Shown here: piece by piece, positions 37,703 through 48,654 of the stretch | Numbering within the stretch: position 1 is the first letter of the stretch | Layout of the letters: each line of letters opens with the position of its first letter | Assembly: GCA_028023455.1 (NCBI GenBank) | Contig: JAQFVV010012396.1 | Span: 7,790,085 to 7,854,084, forward strand | Direction: 5' to 3' | Origin: Epiperipatus broadwayi | Taxonomy: Eukaryota > Onychophora > Udeonychophora > Euonychophora > Peripatidae | DNA length: 64,000 nt | Program-made: the position numbers and the translations under genes | The notes under the pieces: generated by a model | What the model was told of the DNA's origin: nothing | The model's input: only the letters and a program-made list of their open reading frames with translations | Databases searched by the model: none

Positions 37703-37930
37703 GGCAAAACTCTCTAGACATATTGCCATGGCCAGCCAGAAACTAGTCTGGGGATATTGGATGAATATGCACTAGATGGGGATTTTATGAACAAGCCTTC
37801 TGGCATCCACTGATTACTCTGTCTTGCACTGAGTAGCAATATGTATAGAGAATATTGCCTGTTTTAATAACAGTTATAAGCAAGCATAAGAAATGGAGAT
37901 AATGTGATGTTTATTGGCTTAAAAAACAAA
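37703..37930 (+). repeat. HHR family 3 copy joined to PLE 3' end
   Basis: After a poly-A run, a short inverted scrap of family 3 (caggcaaaactctct) precedes the 3' half of the family 3 ribozyme: GCCA, GAAA, the palindrome ACTAGT, C, then TGGGG, ATA, TTGG. The upstream half with CUGANGA is missing, replaced by attgccatggccag. The rest of the unit (aagccttctggcatccactg and so on) is well preserved to about 37930. Position and strand fit a PLE terminal repeat. Confidence 0.75.
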
Positions 37931-38998
37931 ATAGTATTCAACTTTTGGCTAAATGGAATAATTACACATACATAATTACTCCTCAAGATTAATAGGGCAT
38001 TATCTCTAGCCAATCAGTAAAAGCTATGATTTTGGTGAACCACACCAAAAGTACTCAGCTGTATCTAAGAAGAAATAAATACTTCATGCAATGGAAATAA
38101 TAAAACATTTTTTGGTCACAGATTTTAAAACATTTTGCCAAATAAAATAGTTATTGATAAAAAAAAGATATCCAAAGCATGATTAATTGTGCTAAAACTG
38201 GATTATTTTAATACATTAATGACTTGACAAAATCAAGTCTTGACATTTAACTGTTCATTTAAAAAAAATGTTTATTTTTAAAATTATTTTATTTGAGTTA
38301 ATAAGTGAACACACAGTCACAATATATTTATATGATATATAATTATGCATTCTCAATTTATTATTAATAATTATATTATTATTATTATTTAAATTTTATT
38401 TATACTATAATTAGAGTGACCAAATATCCCAGTGTCCTCAAGATGTCTTTTTGGGACCATTGTATATCTCTATTTTCAAATACTTACAATTATTATTTGT
38501 ATTACATAACTAATTCATTGCAAAAATGATAGTTTCTTGGCCTTCTCTGTTTATTTCTGTCTCTACAGTAACATTATAAAAACTTCAGACAAATTTCAAT
38601 ACCAAAACAAAGATCGCTATTACATGGCCAGGTTCTCAAGCTAGATGCATTCTTGTGTTCAAACTTGCTTAGGAGCATCCACAGTTGGATTTTTGTAGAC
38701 TAAAATTTGAACTGTGTTTGCATCTGCTTTGATTGTCAGTGTAGTTTTACTGGTTCTTTGTTGATATTAATTTTCCATAGTAATAAAATTAATAGGAATA
38801 TTAATAACCTTAAACAATAGACAACATTTCATAGAGAAAGTGTGCTTATAATGATTAATATACACAGGAATGGAGTTTTATTAAAAAAAAAAAAAAAGGA
38901 CACAATGCCGTAAAAATGATTGGTCATTATCATACTATATATGTAAAAGAAGTATCTATGTTTATATATGTAATATATGTATGCATATAGTAAATAAA
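37931..38998. other. AT-rich DNA with no recognisable gene
   Basis: No motif recognised. The minus-strand open stretch 38829-39059 is low-complexity (FFFFF and repeated Tyr/Ile). Confidence 0.5.
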
Positions 38999-39500
38999 AA
39001 TTAAAGTCATGTATCACATGACCTAATCTTTTAAAGCTTGTAAATAAAAACATGCGCAAATTGCTCTAACAAACTTTATTGATAAATGCCAGCAAGAGAA
39101 AGCATTTTAAAATTTCTATCTAGAAGTCACACCCTAATCTCAGGCCAATGGTTTCATGCTTTGGCACTCCTCAGGGAGGTGTTAGGGTAGTTTCAGACAC
39201 TAAATCTAAAAATACCAACCCAAGGCCAGCATTTATCTAGAAGTTATCTATTGAGTGAAAATCTGAAATTTTTAGACATCTACATGTCTTCAAACCCAGC
39301 TATCCAACTCAAATAGCTATATGGGGCTGAGAGATCTTCAAACCATATATTAATAGCCTTAACAATATAACATTGCCTAAGATTTTAAAACAAAGGACTA
39401 TAAATAGTCAATAAAAAATTAAAGTCATATATCACATGAGCTAATCTTTTTAAGCTCATAAATAAAAAACAATGAGAGCAATTTTCACAGCTACATTGTT
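38999..39500 (-). repeat. diverged relative of HHR family 2, unit ~417 bp
   Basis: The landmarks of the family 2 unit at 59.3-61.1 kb recur in order: aagtcatgtatcacatgac, gataaatgcc(agc)aagaga, the ribozyme region, aaccaag-gccagcatttatct, ttttagacatctacatgtct, ccatatattaatagcct. The opening string aaattaaagtcatatatcac recurs at about 39417, giving a tandem spacing of about 417 bp with only the start of a second unit. Divergence from the young array is substantial, so this is an older subfamily. Confidence 0.75.
39131..39188 (-). ncRNA. hammerhead ribozyme, diverged family 2 type
   Basis: The minus strand has ACCCUAA pairing perfectly with UUAGGGU at the far ends (7 bp outer stem I), the core box CUGAGGA, stem II GUGC-CAAA-GCAU (4 bp, G-U closing), the core box GAAA, and CC-AUU-GG for stem III. 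The base before the cleavage position is C rather than U, so the usual A-U closing pair of stem III is lost. The two core boxes and compensating stem I changes relative to the young family 2 indicate past selection for the fold. Confidence 0.65.
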
Positions 39501-39669
39501 TTTTATATATTCATATATATTGAAAAATCTTATGCACTTACAGTAAACAGAATGCATTGTATTCTCAATCAGCTTGGTGAAATCTAAATAACATGTTACT
39601 TAATTTTAATCAATATTGCATTATTTCATATTCTAAAATATCTGAACTTTTAAAAAAAAAATTTATTTT

Positions 39670-40345
39670 CTTAATTCTTACAAAAAAGATTTGGGAATTT
39701 TATTTTCTACTAATGGATACTTTCTTCCTCATTTAGAAATGATTGTTAGGAAAGCTTTTAAAATCATTGGTGCTGCCACCTTTAAGTTCATTGATTCTTC
39801 CTATCATTGAATATTGTTCAATCATTTGGAATCCTAACTAAAAAGGATATAAATTCTCCAAATATATTTCTTTGGAAAGTAAAATTGTTCTTCGTTCTAG
39901 ATTGAAATATAGAGACCTTAAATTTTTTTAAAAAATCATAAATTAACAAGTCATTTTATCCAATATAATTTCAACTATTATAATTAGGTTTTGTGAGCAT
40001 TATACTCAGTCTGCTTTTGTCTGCTATAGTCAAGCTTGTTGCTCCAATGTTCTTAAATTTTTTCCTTTATTCAGATTAGCTTTTTTATACAATCATATTT
40101 TTATTAATACTATTTTAATTTAGATTATAAGAAACTTCGTAATATTCTTAAATTAAAATATCATTGTTGCTTAATTTAAATTTATTTTATTTATTTATAT
40201 ATTTTTTATTTTTTTATTTCTTTCTTTTTATTATTATGTTATATGCATTGTATTTAATCCTTTTACTAATTTAATGTGCAAATTGTAATTAGCTATATGC
40301 TGTTGTTTAGCATTTAAGTAAATGAATTGAATTATTATTGTTGTT
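39670..40345 (+). pseudogene. CR1/Jockey-type LINE relic, RT C-terminal part and tail
   Basis: Plus strand reads KDLGILFSTNGYF, then HLEMIVRKAFKIIGA, then after a frameshift LILPIIEYCSIIWNPN and a stop. These match the KDLGVxFxxxLxFxxHI, KAxxxLGxI and LVRPILEYCSxIWNP blocks that follow the RT active site in CR1/L2/Jockey-type LINEs. It ends with a 3' region finishing in aaatgaattgaattattatt, a repetitive tail of the kind these elements carry. Several frameshifts and stops; 5'-truncated. Confidence 0.65.
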
Positions 40346-40649
40346 GGATTATTATTATGTTTCAACAGTATAATTTATTGTACAATAAATATGAATTTTA
40401 CAATGGTTTATCAGGGTTACATTGTCATGCCAAGTTTAAGAAAAATGATATCAATTAGAAAATCTTATGGCATTGTTCAAATATGTTTATAATTACGGTA
40501 CAATTAAAGGGGATAGGATTACATGAAAATGTTTCATAGTGTGTAGATATTTACATTAGTAACCATAGATAATTCCTATTAATGATCATTTTTGGAAATT
40601 ATATTATTAATAGACAAGAAATATATTAAAGTAAAATGTTATAAGGGAT

Positions 40650-43600
40650 TGATGGGTATTGTGGATTTAAGCTGTGGTGGTGGGTTGGAGGTTTTGAGGG
40701 GGGAGGGTTACATGGGTTCAGAATAAAATTTCATTCATTTTGAGTTTGACTGATGTGGTTGGGAGGCTTTCTTTAGCCCTGGCCTGTTGTAGTGAGAATT
40801 CTGAGAAAAAAATTTCATCATGCATAGTAGAATTCTGAAATGGATGAGGTTTGGTAACACTTAGTGGTAAAGTTGAATATATGTGCATTCTGTAGGGGCA
40901 GATATTGACAATGTTGGTTTATAGTTGGATTGTTTCTTAAGGGGTAGCAATGTGACCATGAAAATGCCTGTGGTTATGTTACAGTTACAGATTTTTAACT
41001 GCAATAATTTTTTGGCAAAAGTATTTGGATATCTCCTGGTGTTGTTGCCAAACACAAAGGTACAACAGGTGCACCAAAAGACAAATAGGATGTGGATGCT
41101 GTGGGAATGTGTGATCTTTGAAGGGCTGAGTTATATGTTGTATAAAGATGCTGGATCACCAGTATCTGTTTAGCACAATTTGCCAAGTGGAGTTGAATGC
41201 CTCGCAGTCATGGAGTTGAATGTCTGGCAGTCATTAAAGTGCTGTTGTTGAGTCTTGTTGGCTGCCTGGCATAGTCCACAGAATGGACAGACATTTTTGT
41301 AAAGTCAATGATAGTGTTGAAAACCAGATGTAGTGAAAGCAGAAAAGTTAAGATGAACCAGGAAGTAAAAAACTTTGACTACAGGGACCATTTTCTAAAA
41401 TTGCAGAGAAGATGATAGTTATTAATACCAAGTAATGTGAGTGGGTGGTCATTACCAATGTGTAAATGGAGTAGGTTTTAAATTTGACAGTAAGTGTTTT
41501 AAATTTGTCAGTAAGTGTACTTGAGGTTGTTGGAGAAGATGATCTGGTTGATTTAGTTAGTGCTAAGAAAATAAGAGCTGTGAGATATGGAGTTGAGGGG
41601 GAGGGAAGTTATCAGTGAAGGTGACTTTAGGCACTGGTCAGATTGGAATTTGCTGATGATCCTGGTTATTAGATTGGTAGCTTACTGTGTTCAGAACACC
41701 CAGTTGCTATGCAGGCTTAGACCATTATAAATGAGTTTCCAGTTGAGCTGTTTGACAGAGATTAATACTATCTCTGGTTTCAGAGCAATTTATTGCAGAT
41801 GAAATTGATGGTTAAAATATGAATTTTATAATTGGGAACCAAAAATTACATACTATTCCCAATTATCAAATTCATATTTTACCATGTCTTGGAAAGTAAA
41901 TTGGTGATTTTGAGTGCACTATCTTGGAACCTAGATTGGTGATTTTGAGTGCACTATCTTGGAACCTAGATTATATTGCCTCACTCTTATTAAATGAACC
42001 TTTGTGGAATAAGAAGCCTAGGAATGAAGTGGGTTTTTCTTGGGAACATTTGAGTGCAAGTTTTTTTAGTGAATAGAAACAATATGCTATTTTTATTGAG
42101 ATTGAAGTAAAGCTTGTAGACAGGCATGTAATCACTGAGAATGTTTTTCAATATAGATAATTGTTTCCAAAAGAGAAGGAAGATGGTAATGTCAATCATG
42201 TAAACTATTCAAGGAACATCCTGCTGTGTACATGATATTTGGTTTCTTATATTGGCAACTCCTATGAGGTGGACTGAATGAAGGATGGAGAATTTCTGTC
42301 ATTGAGAGTGATATGCACCTCATGATTCAGCAGTAGTTTGATGATTAAGTATAGGAAAATAAGTGTTAGTGTGGTATTAGTGAGCATCTGAATGAGCAGG
42401 TTAAATGGGGATGAAAATCAAATGCTGATTGTATGTCCAGCTGAACTTCAATGGAACCATATTTTTTCTCTTGAACAGAGTTAAGGATTGGTTAGGCCTT
42501 TTTTGATAAACTGAAGTGGTAATGTTAGTGGAAGGAGTTCAATTTAATTTTTAATAACTTTCTTTACGAATTTCATGACTACTGGAAGCATGAAGATGAG
42601 CCAAATATTGGATATAAATGGGATATGGAATCAAAGTTTTTTTTAGTGAAAGGCACTATTGTGTTGGGGTACAGACCTTTGATATCATATATTCTTTGGG
42701 ATAGGAAATTGGAAAGATTATGTATACGTAGTGTGGTGAAATGCCTGATGTGGAAAAAAAAATGCATGAATTCTATCAGACTCTGGATGACAAGAGTTAT
42801 GGATGGTGACAAATTTGTACTGAACTGGCTGGTCTGAAAAGACATGGTAGTTTTTGGTAGTTCAAAGAGGTGTGGAGATGGTTTAAATATATTTTTGGAG
42901 TTTTCTTTTAAGTTTAGATATATAGGGTAAGTCGTGTTTTGTCCAGTACATGTATACCTGTCAGTTTGAAGAACCATGAAAACCTTTGATGTGGCTGACT
43001 GGCTCAATTCCCAGCATATGTATGACCTGATCTGTGTATACTGTTGAGTTAAGAATATTCTTATTTTTGGTGTCAAGCTAGTCTTTTAACTGTTTACAAA
43101 TATGGTGATAAGTTTGAGTGAGCATCTATAACTGCTGGTGAATTTGATGAGTAGGTTTGGTTGTGACAATTCTCTTGTGCAAATTATCAGCCAATGCTAA
43201 AAGCTGAGAAGATGGAGGGGAGTGGCATGTCAAGTGTTGTATATTAAAAGATTATATGTGGAAAAAAACAAGGTGCATTTGAATTGGGTTTATAGCCATT
43301 TGCTGTAAGTTGTTTATCATGATGTATGTTTTGGAAAAAATGAACTCAGTAGTGGCTAAAGAAAGAATCATGTAGATTGTTTTATATAATTGCATAGATG
43401 TTACATGGAATTTATTGAGATTGCATGATCACTTGTGCTGAATAATCAGAGTATGGTGCAGGGTTGAGGTTAAGTTCTATTAGATAATGCAACATGGAAG
43501 AGTAGAAGAATAGATTAATAAGTTATGTTGGTTATGCAAAGTGACTGAATTGGGTGGTAGAAAGCACTGGGAACTCAGGAGATGAAGCACTTTATTAGTA

Positions 43601-43740
43601 AAGGTCAGGTAATCTAATTTTCAGTTGTCAATTAGAATATTTGAGTGAGCACTAGATGTAAGTGGTGAGTTGATGGTTTGGGTGTTATATGTGATGATTG
43701 TAGGATCAAGAGAGACATAGAAGAAAACTATCTTAAATGT
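40650..43740 (-). other. unidentified segment with strong G-over-C skew, probably an old mobile-element ORF
   Basis: Across about 3 kb the plus strand is rich in G and T and poor in C, unlike the surroundings, and the minus strand carries several overlapping long open stretches (165 codons at 42579-43076; others at 40861-41055 and 40995-41186). A minus-strand piece near 41230-41310 reads CPFCGLCQAANKTQQQHFND and then CQTF, a Cys-Cys-His-Cys pattern like the one after the RT of some LINEs. No RT, integrase or transposase core was found. The skew suggests a sequence once transcribed from the minus strand. Identity is unknown; a degraded LINE is the best guess. Confidence 0.35.
41901..41970 (+). 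repeat. tandem duplication, 35-bp unit
   Basis: Two exact copies of a unit beginning ttggtgattttgagtgcact, starting at 41901 and 41936. A local slippage-type duplication. Confidence 0.85.
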
Positions 43741-44289
43741 TGTTCTACACTATTATAATGAATAATTTGAATTTCTACCTTTTAAAATTACAAGATTAAA
43801 ATAGATTCGTATCAAAATAGCATTTTTGTAAATGAATATTAAAGCTCACAAATTTCATTGTTTATATATTAATAAAAACTTAAAAATCATTTATATCAGT
43901 TTCATCTGTTAAAGATAATTGAATGATAAGGTAATGATGATAAGGTAATGTAACTTAGCTAATTAAATTAAAGATAGTGTTAGAAGTTTTTCATTAGCTT
44001 TTAAATAATTATATCTTAATGTGTAGTTTTTTATTGTAATGTTTTATATGTGTGGTGAATTGGAAAATGTAAAATGGTATTAAAATTAATACTCTGAGAG
44101 TCTATTTTGTAAAAATTATTTAAGACAAAAATAGATCCAGGTCATATTAACATCTCGATGAATAAATGCTTGAGCTCATAAGCATCACAATCTTTACTTA
44201 ATATCTTAACAAAAATTGAAAAGCAGTTAGAAGTAGTATTGCTAATGGTAGTTGTATGATAATGTGAGGAGTAATAAATTCAGCACTAG
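43741..44289. other. AT-rich DNA with no recognisable gene
   Basis: A short duplicated gataaggtaatg lies near 43927-43950; nothing else noted. Confidence 0.55.
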
Positions 44290-44400
44290 TTTCAAAAACC
44301 CTGCCTTATTTAGTACAATGATTAAGTGGCAGACTCTGGGATTCAAACTCATGACCCATGGATTAGCTAAGGCAGTAGCTACTGAATTATTTTTATGATC
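44290..44400 (-). repeat. tRNA-like SINE, second type
   Basis: The minus strand reads cagtagctactgccttagc (A-box-like) followed by gagtttgaatcccagag (B-box-like), an order and spacing expected for a tRNA-derived SINE head. It differs in sequence from the 36713-36845 type. The tail is not delimited. Confidence 0.45.
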
Positions 44401-44875
44401 ATAAAACCATCATATATAGATAACATTAGATTATTTAAAATCCTTCTATAATTTGGCAATAAGAAAACTGTACCACTTTCAAATTTAGTTTTCTTTTTAT
44501 ATTAAAAAGATTGTTTTGAATAATTACAGCAAGAGATCTGAGAATAAATCAATATTATCACTTATTGTGAGTTATTTATTAAACAAATTTATTTTTAAGT
44601 AAAGAAATATCTTTTTATTTTAAAGTTTGTTCATTTAAATAATTAATACGTAACGAAAACAATCACAAAGTGAAAATACATAATATTAATGTTCAATAGA
44701 TTTTTAAAATAATAAATGCTCTGATAGTAAATGAGACATTGTACCCCTAGCCATTCTACAATACACAATAAGGAAGTGGTTACCACTTTATATTTTTTCA
44801 CTTTGTGATTATTTTCATTGCAGATTTATCATTTAAATGTACATAGTTTAAAATAATAATAAATTTATTTACTTT
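44401..44875. other. AT-rich DNA with a weak inverted repeat
   Basis: The string aacaatcacaaagtgaaaa near 44660 is nearly inverted as tttttcactttgtgattat near 44797, arms of about 20 bp; otherwise nothing. Confidence 0.5.
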
Positions 44876-45026
44876 GTTAACTTATTACACTGTACATGTT
44901 TACTAACACCTGCACATATAATGTAATATGTTAGGGATTCGAACTCAGACATTCACAGACCTCCATCTCTCCATTCTATCTCATATTGCTGACCCACCTG
45001 ATCACACACATGTTGAAAAATAAATA

Positions 45027-45081
45027 ATCACCAATATACATATTTTGTGCTAAACCAGCACTTATCAGTTGGTCCAGATTA
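45027..45081 (-). ncRNA. decayed hammerhead ribozyme, array unit 1
   Basis: CUGAUAA replaces CUGAUGA and AAAA replaces GAAA; stem II and stem I remain well paired. Loss of both core boxes with helices kept argues for recent inactivation. Confidence 0.6.
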
Positions 45082-45858
45082 CCATCTCCACACATATATA
45101 TATAATCAGTGCTCAGCTTTATATTAAGATAGTCAATCTTCATAATTTAATAGACAGGCTTCAAACAACTTCAAGCCCACAATTCTTCAGCCATCCATTT
45201 CATAAAAATCTGAAGATGGAACATTCAAAGCCCACATGAGTGCCAAGGTTGTCATCTTATCCATGTTGACATTAGTCATTCTGATTACTCGGCAGACCTT
45301 TAACACACTATGTTTTAATATGTAACTTAGTACACTGTACAGGCTTACACATATCTGCACATGTAATGTAATATATAAGGGATTCGAACTCAGTCAGACT
45401 TTCACATGATCCTCAACTCTTCATGTCATCTCATATTCTTCATGTCATCTCATATTGATCCACCTGATCACACACATGTTGAAAAGATAAATAATCACAG
45501 CTTTACATTAAGATAGCCAATCTTCAAAAATTAATGGACAGGCTTCAAACCACTCCAACCCACATTTCTTCAGCCACCCATTTCATAGAAAATCTGAAGA
45601 TGGAACATTCAACATCCATGTGAGTGCCAAGGTTGTCATCCTACCCATGTTGACATTAGTCATTCTGACCCCTGGACAGACTTTTAACACACTATGTTTT
45701 AAAATGTAACTTAATACCCTGTACAGGCTTACACACATCTGCACATATAATGTAATATATAAGGGATTCGAACTCAGTCAAACTTATACATGATACTCAA
45801 CTCTCCATGTCATCTCATATTGACCCACCTGATCACACACATGTTGAAAAGATAAATA

Positions 45859-45912
45859 ATCACTAATATACATATTATGTGCTAGACCAGCATTCATCAG
45901 TTAGTCCAGATT
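45859..45912 (-). ncRNA. decayed hammerhead ribozyme, array unit 3
   Basis: CUGAUGA is intact but the second core box reads AUAA instead of GAAA; the stem II closing pair is A-C. Expected inactive. Confidence 0.6.
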
Positions 45913-46350
45913 ACCATCTTCACACATATATATACAATCAGTGATCAGCTTTATATTAAGATAGCCAATCTTCATATTTTAATGAACAGGCTTCAAACCA
46001 CTCCCAACTCAAAACTCTTCAGCCATCCATTTCATTTAAAATATGATGATGGAACATTCAAAGCCACATGAGTGCCAAGGTTGTCATCCTACTCATGTTG
46101 ATGTTAGTTATTCTGACACCTCAGGTACTGGAGATTAATTCATTTTTATGTACATAGGTGAGGGAAGGGCAGACCTTTAACACACTATGTTTCAATATGT
46201 AACTTAATACACTGTACAGGCTTACATACATCTGCATATATAATGTAATATATAAGGGATTTGAACTCAGACTATTACATGACACTCAACTCTTTATGCC
46301 AACTCATATTGCTGACCTACCTGATCACACACATGTTGAAAAGATAAATA

Positions 46351-46403
46351 ATCACCATTATAAATATCTTGTGCTAAACCAGCACTCATCAGTTAGTCCA
46401 ATT
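46351..46403 (-). ncRNA. decayed hammerhead ribozyme, array unit 4
   Basis: CUGAUGA and a full 5-bp stem II are intact, but AAGA replaces GAAA. The outer stem I strand is lost at the point where the array inverts. Confidence 0.6.
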
Positions 46404-46470
46404 AATGTATGAAGATTGACTATCTTAATATAAAACTGAGCACTGATTGTATATGTGTGTGTGGAGATGG

Positions 46471-46526
46471 TAATCTGGACCAACTGATGAGTGCTGGTTT
46501 AGCACAAAGTATATATATTGGTGATT
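46471..46526 (+). ncRNA. near-intact hammerhead ribozyme in inverted end unit
   Basis: The first core box CUGAUGA, 5-bp stem II GUGCU-GGUUU-AGCAC and stem I (AUC/GAU and CCAA/UUGG) are perfect. The second core box reads AAAG in place of GAAA, changing the essential G12 and the base that closes stem III. Predicted inactive by this alone. Confidence 0.7.
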
Positions 46527-46700
46527 ATTTATCTTTTCAACATGTGTGTACTCAGGTGGGTCAGCAATATGAGATGGCATTGAGAGTTGAGGGTCAGGTG
46601 AAAGTCTGAATTTAAATTCCTTATACTTTGTTAAATAAAAATCAATCTATTTAATAAATAACTGGTGATTAGAATGATTTATTCTCATACCTCCTACTAT

Positions 46701-46792
46701 AGTTATTCAAAATAATCTTAATATATAAAGAGAGCTAAATTTGAATAGTTATTCAAAATAATCTTAATATATAAAGAGAGCTAAATTTGAAA
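46701..46792 (+). repeat. tandem duplication, 46-bp unit
   Basis: Two exact copies of a unit beginning agttattcaaaataatctta, starting at 46701 and 46747. Confidence 0.9.
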
Positions 46793-47309
46793 ATGGTTAC
46801 TATTTTCTTATTGCTGTTCTGTGTAATGACTAGCAAGATGTGTGTATATCATTTACTATAACAGCATTTGTTGTTTAAACAATCTATTTAACATTATATA
46901 TTTTCAGTTTGTCATTGTTCTCATTTTACCCATATATATATAATCATTAAAACCAGTCAACCATTAGACAACTCAATATCAATATCAATCAACAATCTCA
47001 AACTGTCGTCAAGGCAACTTCCTTTTAAAAATAACACACACACATATATATATATACAAATATGGGGGCAATCACCTTATGTAGACTACTGCAGGTCAAA
47101 GATGCAGTCATCAGCCTGTCATGGATGAACTATGAATGAGAAATTATTATTCACTGGCTGCTTTAGTCTGACCAGCATTCCAATCTTGTGTGGTTTTTTT
47201 TTCAGATTAGAATAACTAACTATATATATAAGCATGTGTGTTTTGTGTGAAGATGGATGAGTAAACTTTGATTTTCTTACATATGAATGTATAAATAATT
47301 ATTCATGAT
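46793..47309. other. AT-rich DNA with (CA)n/(TA)n run
   Basis: A short acacacacatatatatata run lies at about 47034-47055. Nothing else recognised. Confidence 0.5.
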
Positions 47310-47720
47310 CAATTTTGTAGCAATGTTAAAGTTGTGTTTTGTCACCTCCCACTACATCTTATTCGACTTATTGATCAAGAAGTGATCAACATTTTAAAAG
47401 CTAATTATTTAAGCTTTATTTTTGAAAAACTAATAAATAAAACAAATGTAACAAATAAAAAGAATATCCAAGACTATTTAAAGAATTTTAATATTTTGTA
47501 CTGCATTAAACTTAATGATCAAGCTTGGGATGTTTAATGAATAAATGTTAGAAAAAAATTATATCCTGTAGTTGTCATTTACTAGAAATTGTTAATAATT
47601 CTTTTATGAATATATAAATTATAACTCTTGACAAAAGTATAGAAGAAAGTGATATTCAGGAGTTGCTGGAATTAATTCTTTCTTATTAACAAATAAAGAG
47701 TTTTCAAAAATGGATTAATG
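47310..47720 (+). pseudogene. pogo/Tigger-type transposase relic, C-terminal DDE part
   Basis: The plus strand reads HLPLHLIRLIDQEVINILKA and then NYLSFIFEKL, followed by NFNILYCIKLNDQAWDV. In Tigger/jerky transposases the same region reads LPPNTTSLIQPLDQGVIxxLKxxYR, with the third catalytic aspartate (here the D of LIDQE) and then a NxLDAIxxIxxAWxxV block. Further on, near 47655, DIQELLELI and a QIKSF/TNKE-like stretch fit the acidic C-terminal tail. Only the final third of the gene is readable; stops follow the ORF at 47537. These are cut-and-paste transposons that duplicate TA. Confidence 0.65.
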
Positions 47721-48654
47721 ACAATTTATGAAATAAAACTGAATAAACTAACAAATTTATATTAAACAGAAGTAAAACTGACCATTAAAGTCTTGAAAAT
47801 ATTTTTTCACCAGTTTTGTTAATGAAGATTATAACTTTCTGAGTACTCATCTAAGTTTGAATATAAAAAAATGCAACCAAAAACTTTTATCTCCAAAAAT
47901 ATCTGAAAAAAAAAAACCCCATAAAAAAAGTTAAATCAAAAAGATGTACCTCAATTTCTTAATTAAGCAAGATTTGATTTATACAATTTTAATTCTTACT
48001 GTATTTTTTTGCACTGACTTTATTTTTATATGTATTTATTTATATCATGTTTATTTTGTTTTTTAATATTTATAATAAAGAATAGAAATGAGATCATATC
48101 CATGTAAACAGAGATAATCTTTAATGCTGACTAGAAATTATCAATTACTACTAACAAATTTTCTCAATAATCTATAATAATTCTTTCAATAGAGTTTTGT
48201 TGAAGTAAAAGGAATTCTCTTTTACTTCGAACACAAGTTTTTATATGGATTTAAACCCAGAAAGCTATTTTTATAGGTAAGAGAATGTGAAAGAATAACA
48301 TCTTTCTTGACATCCTGCAAATAATATATATATATATGAGCCACAATTTTTATCTGTTTATTAATATGATTTTTGTATTAATGTATTAATATCATTTATA
48401 AATATTCCCTTTATACCAATTTATTTTCTTTTCCCACTATTTTATTCTTTATAAAACTAATCAAACATGAAGCATGAGATATCCTCCCTACCATGCATAC
48501 ATTATTACAAGTAAAATTTTCTCAAAAAATCTTGAATCCCTTATGTTTGTAATAAAATACAATTTTAATATCTTTACTCCAAAAGTCTTGGTTTTTTTTT
48601 TTTTTAGATTAATATTTAAAAACAAGTATATTATATATATTTTTAAGCTTCTTG
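47721..48654. other. AT-rich DNA with no recognisable gene
   Basis: May include the 3' end of the Tigger relic; no terminal inverted repeat was identified. Confidence 0.45.

Larger units (their letters stand above)
44876..46625 (-). repeat. HHR family 1 head-to-tail array with inverted end
   Basis: The string taacttaxtacactgtacagg recurs at about 44876, 45322, 45707 and 46200, so units are about 446, 385 and 493 bp. The short second unit has lost the ribozyme segment (aaataatcac joins directly to agctttac). Each unit has, in order on the plus strand: the gggattcgaactc string, hcatgttgaaaagataaata, the ribozyme (minus), agatagccaatcttca, cttcagccatccat, and gccaaggttgtcatcc. At about 46404 the fourth unit switches to the opposite orientation and ends near 46625. 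Single-base differences spread through all units show that the array is old. Confidence 0.85.
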
